Made by a program: the position numbers and the translations under genes. Source: Bacillus gobiensis (lineage in GTDB: Bacteria > Bacillota > Bacilli > Bacillales > Bacillaceae). Taken from it: a stretch of DNA of 64,000 nucleotides. The stretch covers positions 3,163,917 through 3,227,916 of the forward strand of contig NZ_CP012600.1 in assembly GCF_001278705.1 (NCBI RefSeq), written 5' to 3'. This document shows, in pieces, positions 8,642 through 17,670 of this stretch (position 1 is the stretch's first letter; each line of letters starts with the position of its first letter). Below the pieces are notes generated by a model. The model was not told the DNA's origin, searched no databases, and saw only the letters and a program-made list of their open reading frames with translations.

Positions 8642-10546
8642 TTATCTCAAAACTGTTCGCACATAGATATATCGCGTAACAGCGTAATAAGCAAGCTGAA
8701 AAGCGAAATAGATACCGAAAACAGTGAGTGATCCAACTAGAAGATTCGAGCCGAGCATGTTGCTTAACGACTTAAACGCAAATGTGGCATGAATCGCTCC
8801 ACCGATAAACGGAATAAAGAACAAAAAGCTAATTTGTCTGCTAAGGATTTTTTTCATTTCCTCTTTCGTGACACCCATGCGCCGTAAAGCAAGCATTTGG
8901 ATCTTTGTATCCTCCACCTCCGTAAACAAGCGCAAATACAGGAAGCTACCTTGAATTACAAAGAACAAGCAGCTGACAAACAATCCAAGAAACAAGGTTA
9001 ATGCAAGGGCTTTCTTAAATACTTGATATCCTGGTGCTCTAGCCAGAAAAGCGGTTTGATGATCATCCGCCACCATCTTCTCAAGTTTTTCAGATACCTC
9101 AACTGCTCCTTCCCAGTTTTCTAGCTCGTACCCCATTAAACGCACTTGCTCATGTTCGGGTATCTTTGCCAGAGTTTCTTTGAATTCGTTATCAGGAACA
9201 ATAAGCAGCGTACTTGCCCTTCCTTGCGGTACCAGAACTCCTTCATTGCTTTGCGGTTTTATCAAAAATGTCTCGTGTTCCTTGCCGATCTGTATCTCAG
9301 CTTTCTTACCGATCGGAAGAATTTCCATATTTACGTACGGGTAAGGAAAGTTAAAAAAGGCTTCCCCTTTCTTAAGTTTTACTTGTTCAAAACCCTTTTC
9401 CTTTGCCACCTTGTTGTAACTCGATTCCGCAATCATCATTCCTGTAGAATCAGAATCAAAAGTGATCGGTATGGCCAGCTCATTTACCTTGTAGGCGATT
9501 TTTTCACCAGCTTGCTCCAGCTCCTTCTCAACATCTTTTGGTTTCAGTGCCTGAAACGTATCAGCATGGTGCTCCACCCACCCTATCGCCTGAGGAGACG
9601 TTGTTTCAACTTGATTTTTCAAGTCTGTGTAAAACATGAAAATAACACCGGAGGCCGTCATAATAACTGCAGTAATAATAGTTGCCAAAAACAACATGAC
9701 CGCATGATCTTTTATCCGAAACAAATTGTTGGAACGAGTTATAATCGTTGTCCCTTTATAAAAACTTGCCTTTCTTTTTGTCAGCGCTCGAATGAAGGCC
9801 ACACTGCTTTGCGTAAAGAAGAAATAACTGCCGATTAGAACTAAGATTAGAATCGGAAACATTCGGATCAGCATCTTCATGATTCCCGCTGTATAGGCAA
9901 GATAGTAGCAGGATGCCAGGGATAAAACGGACAGAAACACAAGCCATTTCGAAAACTTCGGCATCGGCTTTGGCTTTTGTCTGGCTGAGAGCAGATCAAC
10001 GATTTGGGATTTTTTGATTTGAAAAAACGAAAAAAACGTCATGAACTGGAACAATACGAAAAAGCCAATCGCTGTTAACATCAATGCTTTTGGAACTAGT
10101 TGAAAGGATATCGGCACTTTCATGTCTAAAAAGGCACTCATGATTAAATAAAACAGCTTCGTAAACAACAATCCCACACCTATTCCCGCAATAATAGCAA
10201 CGAGTGAAATGGCCGTTTGTTCATAATAGACGAGCCGTCTCAGCTGACTTTTTGTCATTCCGAAAAGCGACAACATCCCAAATTCTTTTTTCCGAACCTG
10301 CAAGAAGCTCGAGTTAGAATAAGCAACAAAGAAAAGAGAGAAGACAACGATAATCACTAAGCAAGAAATAAGTCCGGGTACAACCAGGCCGGCTCCGTAT
10401 ATATTTTCGGGATTGACATCCGGATGAAAGATAAAGGATGAGAAAATAAAGAAAATCGTGACGGAAAATACGCAGCTTAAAAAATAAGCCAGGTAACGCT
10501 GCAGATTCCCAAGCACATTTTTACGGGCGATAACTCGCATGTTCAT
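8642..10546 (-). CDS. Bce-type (FtsX-family) antimicrobial-peptide transporter permease
   Basis: A roughly 634-residue membrane protein with ten predicted helices and a large extracellular domain (about 310-510) between helices 7 and 8, the hallmark of BceB-type permeases that sense and detoxify bacitracin- or lantibiotic-like peptides together with a BceS-type kinase. It lies last in a regulator-kinase-ATPase-permease operon, as in bceRSAB. I place the start at ATG 10546, because GGAGG is eight bases upstream; the in-frame GTG at 10555 overlaps that site. The start lies inside the reconstructed 3' end of the ATPase gene. Which peptide is recognised cannot be read from sequence. Confidence 0.92.
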   Translation of the reverse strand: MNMRVIARKNVLGNLQRYLAYFLSCVFSVTIFFIFSSFIFHPDVNPENIYGAGLVVPGLISCLVIIVVFSLFFVAYSNSSFLQVRKKEFGMLSLFGMTKSQLRRLVYYEQTAISLVAIIAGIGVGLLFTKLFYLIMSAFLDMKVPISFQLVPKALMLTAIGFFVLFQFMTFFSFFQIKKSQIVDLLSARQKPKPMPKFSKWLVFLSVLSLASCYYLAYTAGIMKMLIRMFPILILVLIGSYFFFTQSSVAFIRALTKRKASFYKGTTIITRSNNLFRIKDHAVMLFLATIITAVIMTASGVIFMFYTDLKNQVETTSPQAIGWVEHHADTFQALKPKDVEKELEQAGEKIAYKVNELAIPITFDSDSTGMMIAESSYNKVAKEKGFEQVKLKKGEAFFNFPYPYVNMEILPIGKKAEIQIGKEHETFLIKPQSNEGVLVPQGRASTLLIVPDNEFKETLAKIPEHEQVRLMGYELENWEGAVEVSEKLEKMVADDHQTAFLARAPGYQVFKKALALTLFLGLFVSCLFFVIQGSFLYLRLFTEVEDTKIQMLALRRMGVTKEEMKKILSRQISFLFFIPFIGGAIHATFAFKSLSNMLGSNLLVGSLTVFGIYFAFQLAYYAVTRYIYVRTVLR

Positions 10547-11302
10547 GAAAGTCACCTCCCAGTACGCTTAAGGTGTCCAATATACTTTGATAAAAGGTTT
10601 GCTGATTCGAACCTTTGTGAATTTCAGAAAACAACTTCCCATCTTTTATGAAGACATCCGATTACAAAAGCTGGCAGCTGTCGGATCATGGGTAACCATT
10701 AATATCGTTGTTTCTTTCGTTTGATTCAGTTTTGCCAGAGTATCCATGACCTGTTTGGCTGACTTTGAATCGAGGTTTCCAGTCGGCTCATCCGCCAAGA
10801 CAAGCGCGGGCTGGTGAATCACTGCTCTTGCACATGCAGCCCGCTGTTTTTGTCCTCCCGACACTTCATACGGACGATGCTCTAAAATATGGCTGATTTC
10901 AAGAATATCAGCAATTTCCTTGAGCCGCCGTTCCATCTCCTTTAAATTTGTTTTATCCAGAGCAAGCTGCAGCAGTATATTTTCCCTTATATTTAATGTC
11001 TCCAAGAGATTAAAATCTTGAAAAACAAAGCCAAGTTCTCTCCTTCGGAACAAAGCAAGCTTGGAATCCTTCAACTGCTTTGGATTCGTGCCGTTTATCG
11101 TCAATTCTCCGCCAGTTGGCTGATCGATTGTGGCCAGAAGATTTAATAGAGTCGTTTTTCCACTGCCGGACGGTCCCATTACCCCTGTGAATTCTCCTTT
11201 TTCAACGGATAATGTAACGTTGTCCAACGCCTGATAAGAAAGGTCGCCTTTTTTCGAATGATACGTTTTTGATAGTTTTTTCGTTTCTAGTACGGCTGTC
11301 AA
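10521..11302 (-). pseudogene. Bce-type transporter ATPase, interrupted by a one-base frameshift
   Basis: Walker A GPSGSGKTT, Q-loop VFQD, signature VSGGQKQR and Walker B ALVLADEPT identify a BceA-type ATPase. The intact frame stops early at 10646 after SFCNRM. In the next frame the family tail continues at once (VFIKDGKLFSEIHKG, then SILDTLSVLGGD) and ends at 10521, overlapping the permease start as in other bceAB pairs. A single missing base near 10655 explains this and would give about 260 residues. The start is TTG 11302, eight bases after GGAGG. Either the transporter is inactive or the base is an assembly error. Confidence 0.88.
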
Positions 11303-11387
11303 TTGCAATTCCTCCTTTTGATAGATTCATTATAAAAAGAAGGAGAGATTGCTCCCATCGATTTTTCTTTCAAAGTATCTGCTTTTC

Positions 11388-11401
11388 TTACAAAATTGTC
11401 A
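11388..11401 (-). promoter_or_regulatory. BceR-type operator upstream of the transporter genes
   Basis: TTACA-N4-TGTCA matches the TnACA-N4-TGTnA inverted repeat described for BceR-like regulators. It overlaps the last codons of the kinase gene, about 90 bp before the ATPase start, where the inducible bceAB promoter is expected. Confidence 0.6.
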
Positions 11402-12460
11402 CCTATGTAATGTAAGGCTTGTAAACTCGATCGTTAATGACGTAAAGCGCTTCTCTTCAGATTGAGCGGTTAAGTGGTGACCAAGCTGATCGCAGACCAT
11501 TTTTGCAATATAAAGTCCCATCCCTGTTGCTTCCTTTTGTGTTCTTCCGTTGCTTCCTGTATAAAATGGATCAAATATTCTCGGCAGGTCGTAATCGGGG
11601 ATGCCTTGTCCGAAATCGGTAATTGATAGACTTATTGTGTTTGGCCGCTCTTCCTTCCCCGTGATCCATATCTCCTTTCCCTCTCCTTGTACGGAGTACT
11701 TTAAAGCGTTTTGCAATATTTGAGTGATGACAACATCGAGCCACTTTTTATCGCTAAATACGATAAGCGTATCTGGTATGTTCAGCTTCGGAAAGATTCT
11801 TCTTTTAATAAATTGCCTTTTTTCCCGATTAATGATTTCTGTCAAAAAACTCTTCAGGTCCACTTTCTCCGATTTCATATCGGTGGAGAATGCCTCAAGT
11901 CTTGACAGTTGCAGCATTCTATCCAGCCCTGAGCTGAACGTTTCATTTTCCTCTTCGATGTCATTCAACAGCTGATACATAAAGTCAGGCCCTGGGTGCT
12001 GTTTCCCTTCCTGGATAAGCAGGGATATGACAGAGACGGGAGTTTTCATCTGATGAATCCATTGATTTGTAAAAGTTTGCTGCTGCTTTTCTTTGTCTGT
12101 CATCTGCTGCAGCGACTCTTCATACTTCTGATTCATCGCCAAGATCAAATCCACCCACCATTCCTGTTCCTTTGTACAGGGTTCTGCAGAAGCAAGGGCA
12201 TAACCGGATTGGAGCGGATCTGAATCGCTCTCCAGCTGTTTTTTTAATTGGATGCGAAAGCTTCTCTGTCTCACATAATCAATAGCAGTTCCGACTGCTA
12301 AAAAAAAGACACCTAACAAAAACACATAAAAAAGAGCTCCGTACGGAATAGAAAGCTCCTGTTCTATGAATATTAAAATTGCCGTTGCTGCCATTACTAC
12401 ATACGAAAAAACAAGCCCTAGCAGAATCATGCTTCTATCTCGAAGATAAGAAAACAACAT
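11399..12460 (-). CDS. BceS-type intramembrane-sensing histidine kinase
   Basis: A 353-residue kinase with two N-terminal membrane helices (about 11-31 and 41-61) joined by only some ten residues, so it has no external sensor domain. Phospho-acceptor His136 lies in WIHQMKTPV. N, D and G boxes follow (QNALKYS, DFGQGIPD, GMGLYIAK). Such kinases detect peptide antibiotics through the partner ABC transporter. It lies three bases after the regulator gene and upstream of the ATPase gene. Confidence 0.93.
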   Translation of the reverse strand: MLFSYLRDRSMILLGLVFSYVVMAATAILIFIEQELSIPYGALFYVFLLGVFFLAVGTAIDYVRQRSFRIQLKKQLESDSDPLQSGYALASAEPCTKEQEWWVDLILAMNQKYEESLQQMTDKEKQQQTFTNQWIHQMKTPVSVISLLIQEGKQHPGPDFMYQLLNDIEEENETFSSGLDRMLQLSRLEAFSTDMKSEKVDLKSFLTEIINREKRQFIKRRIFPKLNIPDTLIVFSDKKWLDVVITQILQNALKYSVQGEGKEIWITGKEERPNTISLSITDFGQGIPDYDLPRIFDPFYTGSNGRTQKEATGMGLYIAKMVCDQLGHHLTAQSEEKRFTSLTIEFTSLTLHR

Positions 12461-12463
12461 ATT

Positions 12464-13165
12464 CTACTCTCCTCCCCAATGAACAGAGAAACGATAGCCG
12501 TAGCCTCGTACAGTTTCAATAGACTGTGATAATCCAAGCTCGTCCAGTTTTTTTCGCAGTCTGTTAACATTGACGGTCAACGTGTTATCATCCACAAATG
12601 TTTGCTCGTCCCATATCTCCTCAAGAAGCTCATCTCTGGATATTGCCCGATGCTTTTCTTTGACAAACTTCATCAGCAGCAGAAATTCTTTATGAGAAAG
12701 GGAAAGCAGTTCGTCTTTCCAAAGGACTTGCATTTTATTTAAATCAATAATTAATCCGTTCACGTCTAGTTGCTCTTTCTCCTCTTGCCGAAACGCATAC
12801 TCGCCATATGCCCGGCGAATAGAGCTCTTAATTTTCGCTAACACGACATCTAAGTGAAACGGCTTCGCGATATAATCATCCCCGCCATGTTCAATTGCCA
12901 TGACTTGGTTTAAATCATCGGTACGGGCAGAAATAAACAAAATAGGCACATTTGAAATCGTTCGAATCCTTCGGCACCAATAAAATCCATCATAGAATGG
13001 CAGATTAATATCGAGCAGTACAAGATGCGGAGCATACTCTTCAAATTTCTTTATTATCTCGTCAAACCGTATGACAGCTTCTGCTTCGTATCCATACTTA
13101 CTTAAGTGATTTTTTAAAATTTCTGTAATTTTTTTATCATCTTCCACAATTAATACTCTGTACAC
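12464..13165 (-). CDS. BceR-type response regulator (OmpR family)
   Basis: A receiver domain (phospho-acceptor Asp52 in LLDINLP; acidic pair EDD at 8-10; Lys in AKPF) is followed by an OmpR winged helix (VNRLRKKL, RGYGYRF). The frame is open further upstream, but the family N-terminus begins at VYRVLIVEDD. The GTG at 13165 preceded by GAGGTG gives 233 residues, the normal length. It partners the adjacent kinase and should bind the TnACA-N4-TGTnA site before the transporter genes. Confidence 0.93.
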   Translation of the reverse strand: MYRVLIVEDDKKITEILKNHLSKYGYEAEAVIRFDEIIKKFEEYAPHLVLLDINLPFYDGFYWCRRIRTISNVPILFISARTDDLNQVMAIEHGGDDYIAKPFHLDVVLAKIKSSIRRAYGEYAFRQEEKEQLDVNGLIIDLNKMQVLWKDELLSLSHKEFLLLMKFVKEKHRAISRDELLEEIWDEQTFVDDNTLTVNVNRLRKKLDELGLSQSIETVRGYGYRFSVHWGGE

Positions 13166-13296
13166 GAACCAACACCTCACTATTAAAACATACCACTGGA
13201 TGAAAGGGTTGGAAAGAAGTAAGACAGGTACATCTGACCTGTATTCTATTCGAAATGGAGAAATCATCGCAAGAACATAGCCAGCCCTTTTTTCGA

Positions 13297-13768
13297 TTAC
13301 CCAATCTTTCCTTTCATCCGGATGACCCTGCCGTCTTTTTCTGTACCGATTTCCTTCATCCCGATTTTTTTATAGAATCTCATCGCTTGTTTGTTCGTCG
13401 GTGATACAGTTAAATGATATTCTTTTACTCTTTCTTTCTTAAAAAATTTAATCGCGTACTCATAAAGATATCGCCCCGCACCATGTCCTCTTTTTTTAGG
13501 AACCAAATAAAATAGATTGACGTAGCCTATTTGATATCCGTTGTATTCGCGAACTTGCATTTCTAGCAGCCCGATAGATTCACCGTTCTCTTCGACCATT
13601 ACGAATCCTTCAGGAAATTGTTTCGTTTTTAGCTGGAGCCACTTTACATAGTCTTCATCCTCTCCAAAATAAGAATCATCACCGAAACTTACAATATAAG
13701 AATCTCTGCGAAATTTTATAGCTGTATCACGATGAACGGTTACATCAACCCGAACGAAATTGTAGCAT
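13297..13768 (-). pseudogene. GNAT acetyltransferase with a one-base frameshift after the start codon
   Basis: The conserved acetyl-CoA motif region (YLVPKKRGHGAGRYLYEYA, then TVSPTNKQAMRFYKKIGM) lies in the frame ending at 13297. That frame continues upstream through DVTVHRDTAIKF without a good start. A perfect AGGAGGGAGAAAATG sits at 13768, one base out of phase, and removing the C after this ATG restores a full-length protein of about 156 residues. It is therefore a GNAT gene broken by a one-base insertion, or a sequencing error. Substrate unknown. Confidence 0.75.
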
Positions 13769-13850
13769 TTTCTCCCTCCTCATTTTCTGATTGAACTGTA
13801 ATAAAAATGGTGTAATAATAAAAGTTTCTAGAAAAGAGAGGATGAACGGG

Positions 13851-14348
13851 TTGACAGGAAAAACACACATCACGGGCGGTATTGCTGCTGGTGCAGCTTT
13901 ATCTGCAATGACACACTACGATCCAATACTTACAGCGGTTGCCGGGGCGGCAGGAGGATTATTGCCTGATATATGCCATAGCGGAAGCAAGATCGGCAGC
14001 CGTCTCCCGTTGCTTTCTAAGATCATAAGCGCGATCTTCGGACACCGCACGTTTACGCACAGCTTATTATTTTTGCTGATTGCTGCGGTATTTTTATCAC
14101 ATTACGTCTCAAATGATCCAATTCGATTGGGGATTCTTGCGGGGATGATCAGCCATTTGCTGTTGGATGCTGCCACTCGATCAGGAATTAAACTATTCTA
14201 TCCTTTTAAACTCACCATTCGTTTTCCGGTCACAACAAAAACAGGCAGTAAGGCTGAACATGCGATTCTGGCTATTTTAACGGTAGCTGCGATCTACTTT
14301 TTTAGCAAAGAAGCCGTCCAGCAATATACGAATGGGTTTCATTTTTAG
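13851..14348 (+). CDS. YdjM/YvsG-type membrane-bound metal-dependent hydrolase
   Basis: About 165 residues of the LexA-binding, inner-membrane putative hydrolase family. LTGKTHITGGIAAGA at the N-terminus, GLLPDICH and GHRTFTHS carry the conserved His and Asp residues of the presumed metal site, and ISHLLLDA supplies another pair. Three to four hydrophobic segments anchor it in the membrane. I choose the TTG at 13851, nine bases after GAGAGG and matching the family N-terminus; the ATG at 13842 is too close to the ribosome site. The biochemical activity of the family is unproven. Confidence 0.82.
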   Translation: MTGKTHITGGIAAGAALSAMTHYDPILTAVAGAAGGLLPDICHSGSKIGSRLPLLSKIISAIFGHRTFTHSLLFLLIAAVFLSHYVSNDPIRLGILAGMISHLLLDAATRSGIKLFYPFKLTIRFPVTTKTGSKAEHAILAILTVAAIYFFSKEAVQQYTNGFHF

Positions 14349-14354
14349 CTGATG

Positions 14355-14384
14355 AACCAGGGAGTCGTCCTCCCTGGTTTTATT
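14355..14384 (+). terminator. Terminator after the YdjM-type gene
   Basis: AACCAGGGA (14355-14363) pairs with TCCCTGGTT (14371-14379) and is followed by TTATT. Confidence 0.85.
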
Positions 14385-14422
14385 GTCGTAGATAACATTA
14401 GAAAATCGTAAAGAAACCTTGG

Positions 14423-14770
14423 TTAATTGCACGGTGACCGAGTTTAATTGGACGGTTCTCGTGGAGAATTGCACTTTTACTGGATTAATTGCGCCGTTCT
14501 CGGGGTTAATTGCACAGTTGCCCGATTATTTGCACCGGTCGCGAGATTAATTGCACCGTTCACGTGATTTTTTGCACCGTCACACGAATAATCGCACCAT
14601 TCTCGGGATTATTTGCCCGTCCCGCGACTTATTGCACCATTGTCCAATTATTTGCACTGGTCGCGAGATTAATTGCACCGTTCCACGATTATTTACGCCA
14701 TTCACGTGATTTTTTGCACCATCACACGAATAATTGCACCGTTCACAGAATTATTTACACCTTTGCCCGA
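14423..14770. repeat. Intergenic array of about 17 imperfect 19-22 bp repeats
   Basis: Contiguous units with consensus TTAATTGCACCGTTCNCG fill the gap between the convergent hydrolase and putR genes and stop four bases before the putR stop codon. Units vary by several substitutions and by one or two bases in length. A block of three units (14522-14587) recurs in similar form at about 14643-14734, so larger blocks were also duplicated. There are no spacers between units, which distinguishes it from CRISPR. Confidence 0.9.
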
Positions 14771-14774
14771 TTCC

Positions 14775-16001
14775 TTACTTACCGCTTTCATTTTTCATCA
14801 GCATTAAGTCAAGAAGCCACTGGCATTTTGACTTGAAATCCTTTACGTCCAGGGATGTATATTCCAGTATTTTTTTCATACGGTAATTCAATGTATTCGG
14901 GTGGATAAACAGCTGCTCAGAAGTAGGTTTAATTTTACAATCATTCAGCAGGTACACCTCTAGCGTTTTAAGAAACTCCTTTTTGCCATCTCGGTCTTTT
15001 TCCTTTAATAGCTGTAATTCTTTATTTACGTAATTGAGCTCTTTGTTTTTTGTCGCAATAAAATCGAGATAACGATAAATTCCCAATTTCTCAAACTCAT
15101 ATGGAATATTGGTTTGGCTTCCTAATAGGTCAGCGGCTTTAATAACTTCAAGCGCTTCTAAATAGCTCCTATGAAAAGACATCACATCTGAATATTCATT
15201 TCCAATTCCGATAAATATGGCTGAACGTTGATCCGCAGGGATATGGTCTAAAATCCCCGCAATGACATCTAAGGCTGTTGATTCGGTTGAATGACCTGAA
15301 GCAGATCCTCCTATTATTGATACGATTCTTGATTGCGCAATGAGTACGCGGTTCAAATCGTTTTTCAAATTGAGATAGGACTGGATATCTTTCTTCACAT
15401 CTTCAATATACTCACCAGGCGCCTGAAGCACCATCACTGAAAATGATACTGGTAATTTAACGCCCGCTTCCACAGCTTCTTCCCGAATTTTCAGCTCTGA
15501 CTCAAATTGATTCAGAATCGCTTTTTTATATAGCTCCTCTCCCTTTTTCGAGCTTTTTTGTTTATTATTGCTATGGATGATTTGCCCTACTTGGAAAGAC
15601 GTGTGATATAAAAATTCCAATTCTGAATCCGTCATAGGTGTTTCAATCTCCTGAATCCATATGTATCCCATGATATTATCCTTATGCTTAGCGCTGACGA
15701 CAACTCTTGGATTCAGCCCGATTTCCTCCATTCGATCCACACGAAACGGCGTATCAATCGTTTTCAGTTTATGAATAACCCCATATTCCATAAACTTTTC
15801 AAAAATAGGCAAAGGGCACTTTTTCGAAAAAATCGTTTGCTGATTCGCTAAATCATAATGGTTAATATAATATGAATTATAAGCTAACAAAAAGAAGTCA
15901 GCGCTTTCCACTATGACGGGTTTTTTTAACTCAAAGCTGATTAAATCAATTATTTTATCAATATCTAATATTGAGTAAACACGCTCTAGCAGCTCATTCA
16001 T
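14775..16001 (-). CDS. putR: PutR-like activator of proline catabolism (PucR/CdaR family)
   Basis: A 408-residue regulator with a long N-terminal sensory region and a C-terminal PucR-type helix-turn-helix (LFIHPNTLNYRMKKI, about 365-380). Size and position match B. subtilis PutR (412 residues), which activates putBCP when proline is present. It follows putP on the same strand but a terminator lies between them, so it probably has its own promoter. Assignment rests on family plus gene order. Confidence 0.88.
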   Translation of the reverse strand: MNELLERVYSILDIDKIIDLISFELKKPVIVESADFFLLAYNSYYINHYDLANQQTIFSKKCPLPIFEKFMEYGVIHKLKTIDTPFRVDRMEEIGLNPRVVVSAKHKDNIMGYIWIQEIETPMTDSELEFLYHTSFQVGQIIHSNNKQKSSKKGEELYKKAILNQFESELKIREEAVEAGVKLPVSFSVMVLQAPGEYIEDVKKDIQSYLNLKNDLNRVLIAQSRIVSIIGGSASGHSTESTALDVIAGILDHIPADQRSAIFIGIGNEYSDVMSFHRSYLEALEVIKAADLLGSQTNIPYEFEKLGIYRYLDFIATKNKELNYVNKELQLLKEKDRDGKKEFLKTLEVYLLNDCKIKPTSEQLFIHPNTLNYRMKKILEYTSLDVKDFKSKCQWLLDLMLMKNESGK

Positions 16002-16085
16002 CCAAGTAGCTCCCCATTGATTTTTCTTTAATCATACTAAAACCTTCTATTTATTGTATAGAAGAAAGGAACAAAATTTTCAAAC

Positions 16086-16112
16086 AAAAAAGGAGATAAA
16101 AAAGTTATCTCC
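16086..16112 (-). terminator. Terminator of the putBCP transcript
   Basis: GGAGATA and TATCTCC (16092-16098, 16106-16112) flank a short loop. On the minus strand the stem is followed by TTTTTT, between the putP stop and putR. Confidence 0.85.
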
Positions 16113-16125
16113 CCTTTTGTCTAAA

Positions 16126-17550
16126 TTATAAAGCACCTTTATACGTTTCAAAATCCTTCTCGACTTCAGCAGATGGATTGGATGTTAACAAACTAACGAT
16201 AAAGATAAAAAGTAAGCTGACGGCAAATCCGGGAATGATTTCGTAAAGCACGTCTGATAGACCCTTGTTTGCCCAAATGATCACTGTGAGTGCACCGGTT
16301 ACCATACCAGAAAGCGCCCCCCACGCGGTCATTCGTTTCCAGCACAGACTCAATATTATAACTGGACCGAAAGCAGCGCCGAAGCCTGCCCACGCATACC
16401 CGACCAAATCCAGAATGGTGCTGTTTTTTTCCCAAGCAAGCAGCATTGCAATCACTGAAATCAAGAGGACCGACAATCTGCCAAGGTAAATCAGCGTCTT
16501 TTCTGAAGGAGCTTTTCGGACGACTGTCTTATATAGATCCTCTGTTAATGAACTTGCCGTTACTAACAGCTGAGAAGAGATTGTACTCATTACCGCCGCT
16601 AAAATTGCAGAAATGATAAATCCGGTAATAAGCGGATGGAAAAGAATATTACCAAGCTGGATAAAAATAGTTTCGGGATCCTCTAGCTCCAGTCCATTTT
16701 GAGAATAGTAAGCAATTCCAATTAAGCCTGATAAAAAAGCACCCACTACTGAAAAAATCATCCAGCTCATGCCGATCCGTCTTGCGTTTTTTACTTCTTT
16801 CACAGAAGATATCGCCATAAAACGAACGATGATGTGCGGCTGGCCAAAATAACCAAGGCCCCAAGCCAACAACGAAATTATGCCAAGCACACTTGTCCCT
16901 CTAAAAATATCAAGGAGCTTAGGATCAATCGATTGAATTGTAGCGAACGCTGCACTTGGCCCGCCTGTATTCATGAAAACAACAATTGGCACTAGAACAA
17001 GGGCAACCACCATAATGACCCCCTGCACAAAATCTGTCCAACTCACTGCCAGGAATCCGCCGAACAGAGTATAGGCAACGACAACGCCAGTCACAATCCA
17101 AAGTCCTGTATGATAATCGAGTCCTAATATGCTATTAAACAATACTCCACCGGATACCATGCCGGAGGATACATAAAACGTAAAAAAAACTATGATGACT
17201 AAACTCGAAAAAATTCGAAGAAGTTTGCTTTTGTCAGAGAAGCGATTTTCTAAAAATGATGGGATGGTTATGGAGTTATTAGCAATTTCAGTGTAGGCAC
17301 GAAGTCTTGGAGCCGTATAAATCCAGTTAATATAAGCTCCTGTCGTTAATCCGATTGCAATCCACGAAGCACTTAAACCTGTTGAAAACATAGAGCCCGG
17401 CAGTCCCATTAAAAGCCAACCGCTCATATCTGCCGCTCCTGCACTTAACGCGGTGACAGCGGGACCCAGCGATCTTCCTCCAAGCATGTAATCGGAGTGA
17501 TTGGAAGTTCGCTTGTAAGCAAAGTAGCCTATAAGCAGCATACCTGCCAT
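16126..17550 (-). CDS. putP: PutP sodium/proline symporter
   Basis: A sodium:solute symporter with about 12-13 membrane helices and strong similarity to PutP/OpuE (GGRSLGPAVTALSAGAADMS, GYAWAGFGAAFGPVI). It imports proline with Na+ for the two dehydrogenases encoded upstream. The first ATG (17550) lacks a ribosome site and cuts into helix 1. The family sequence continues upstream (VNGQLITSICIY) to codon ATC at 17587-17589, which sits five bases after GGAGGAG. Translation may use this unusual ATC, or the start codon has mutated. Apart from the start everything is intact. Confidence 0.92.
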   Translation of the reverse strand: MAGMLLIGYFAYKRTSNHSDYMLGGRSLGPAVTALSAGAADMSGWLLMGLPGSMFSTGLSASWIAIGLTTGAYINWIYTAPRLRAYTEIANNSITIPSFLENRFSDKSKLLRIFSSLVIIVFFTFYVSSGMVSGGVLFNSILGLDYHTGLWIVTGVVVAYTLFGGFLAVSWTDFVQGVIMVVALVLVPIVVFMNTGGPSAAFATIQSIDPKLLDIFRGTSVLGIISLLAWGLGYFGQPHIIVRFMAISSVKEVKNARRIGMSWMIFSVVGAFLSGLIGIAYYSQNGLELEDPETIFIQLGNILFHPLITGFIISAILAAVMSTISSQLLVTASSLTEDLYKTVVRKAPSEKTLIYLGRLSVLLISVIAMLLAWEKNSTILDLVGYAWAGFGAAFGPVIILSLCWKRMTAWGALSGMVTGALTVIIWANKGLSDVLYEIIPGFAVSLLFIFIVSLLTSNPSAEVEKDFETYKGAL

Positions 17551-17670
17551 GTAAATACAAATTGATGTAATTAATTGACCATTTACGATGTTTTTCTCCT
17601 CCTTGAACTAAGTGAACTTATTTTAATAAGACGGATAGAAAGCTAAGGCTTCCTATCCGTAAAACTTGGA

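Noticed and set aside
9146..9838. 230-residue plus-strand open frame opposite the Bce-type permease
   Set aside because: Antisense shadow with biased composition and no ribosome site. The permease on the other strand is a clear family member.
14423..14770. CRISPR array
   Set aside because: Units are contiguous and degenerate, with no unique spacers, no conserved palindromic repeat and no cas genes.
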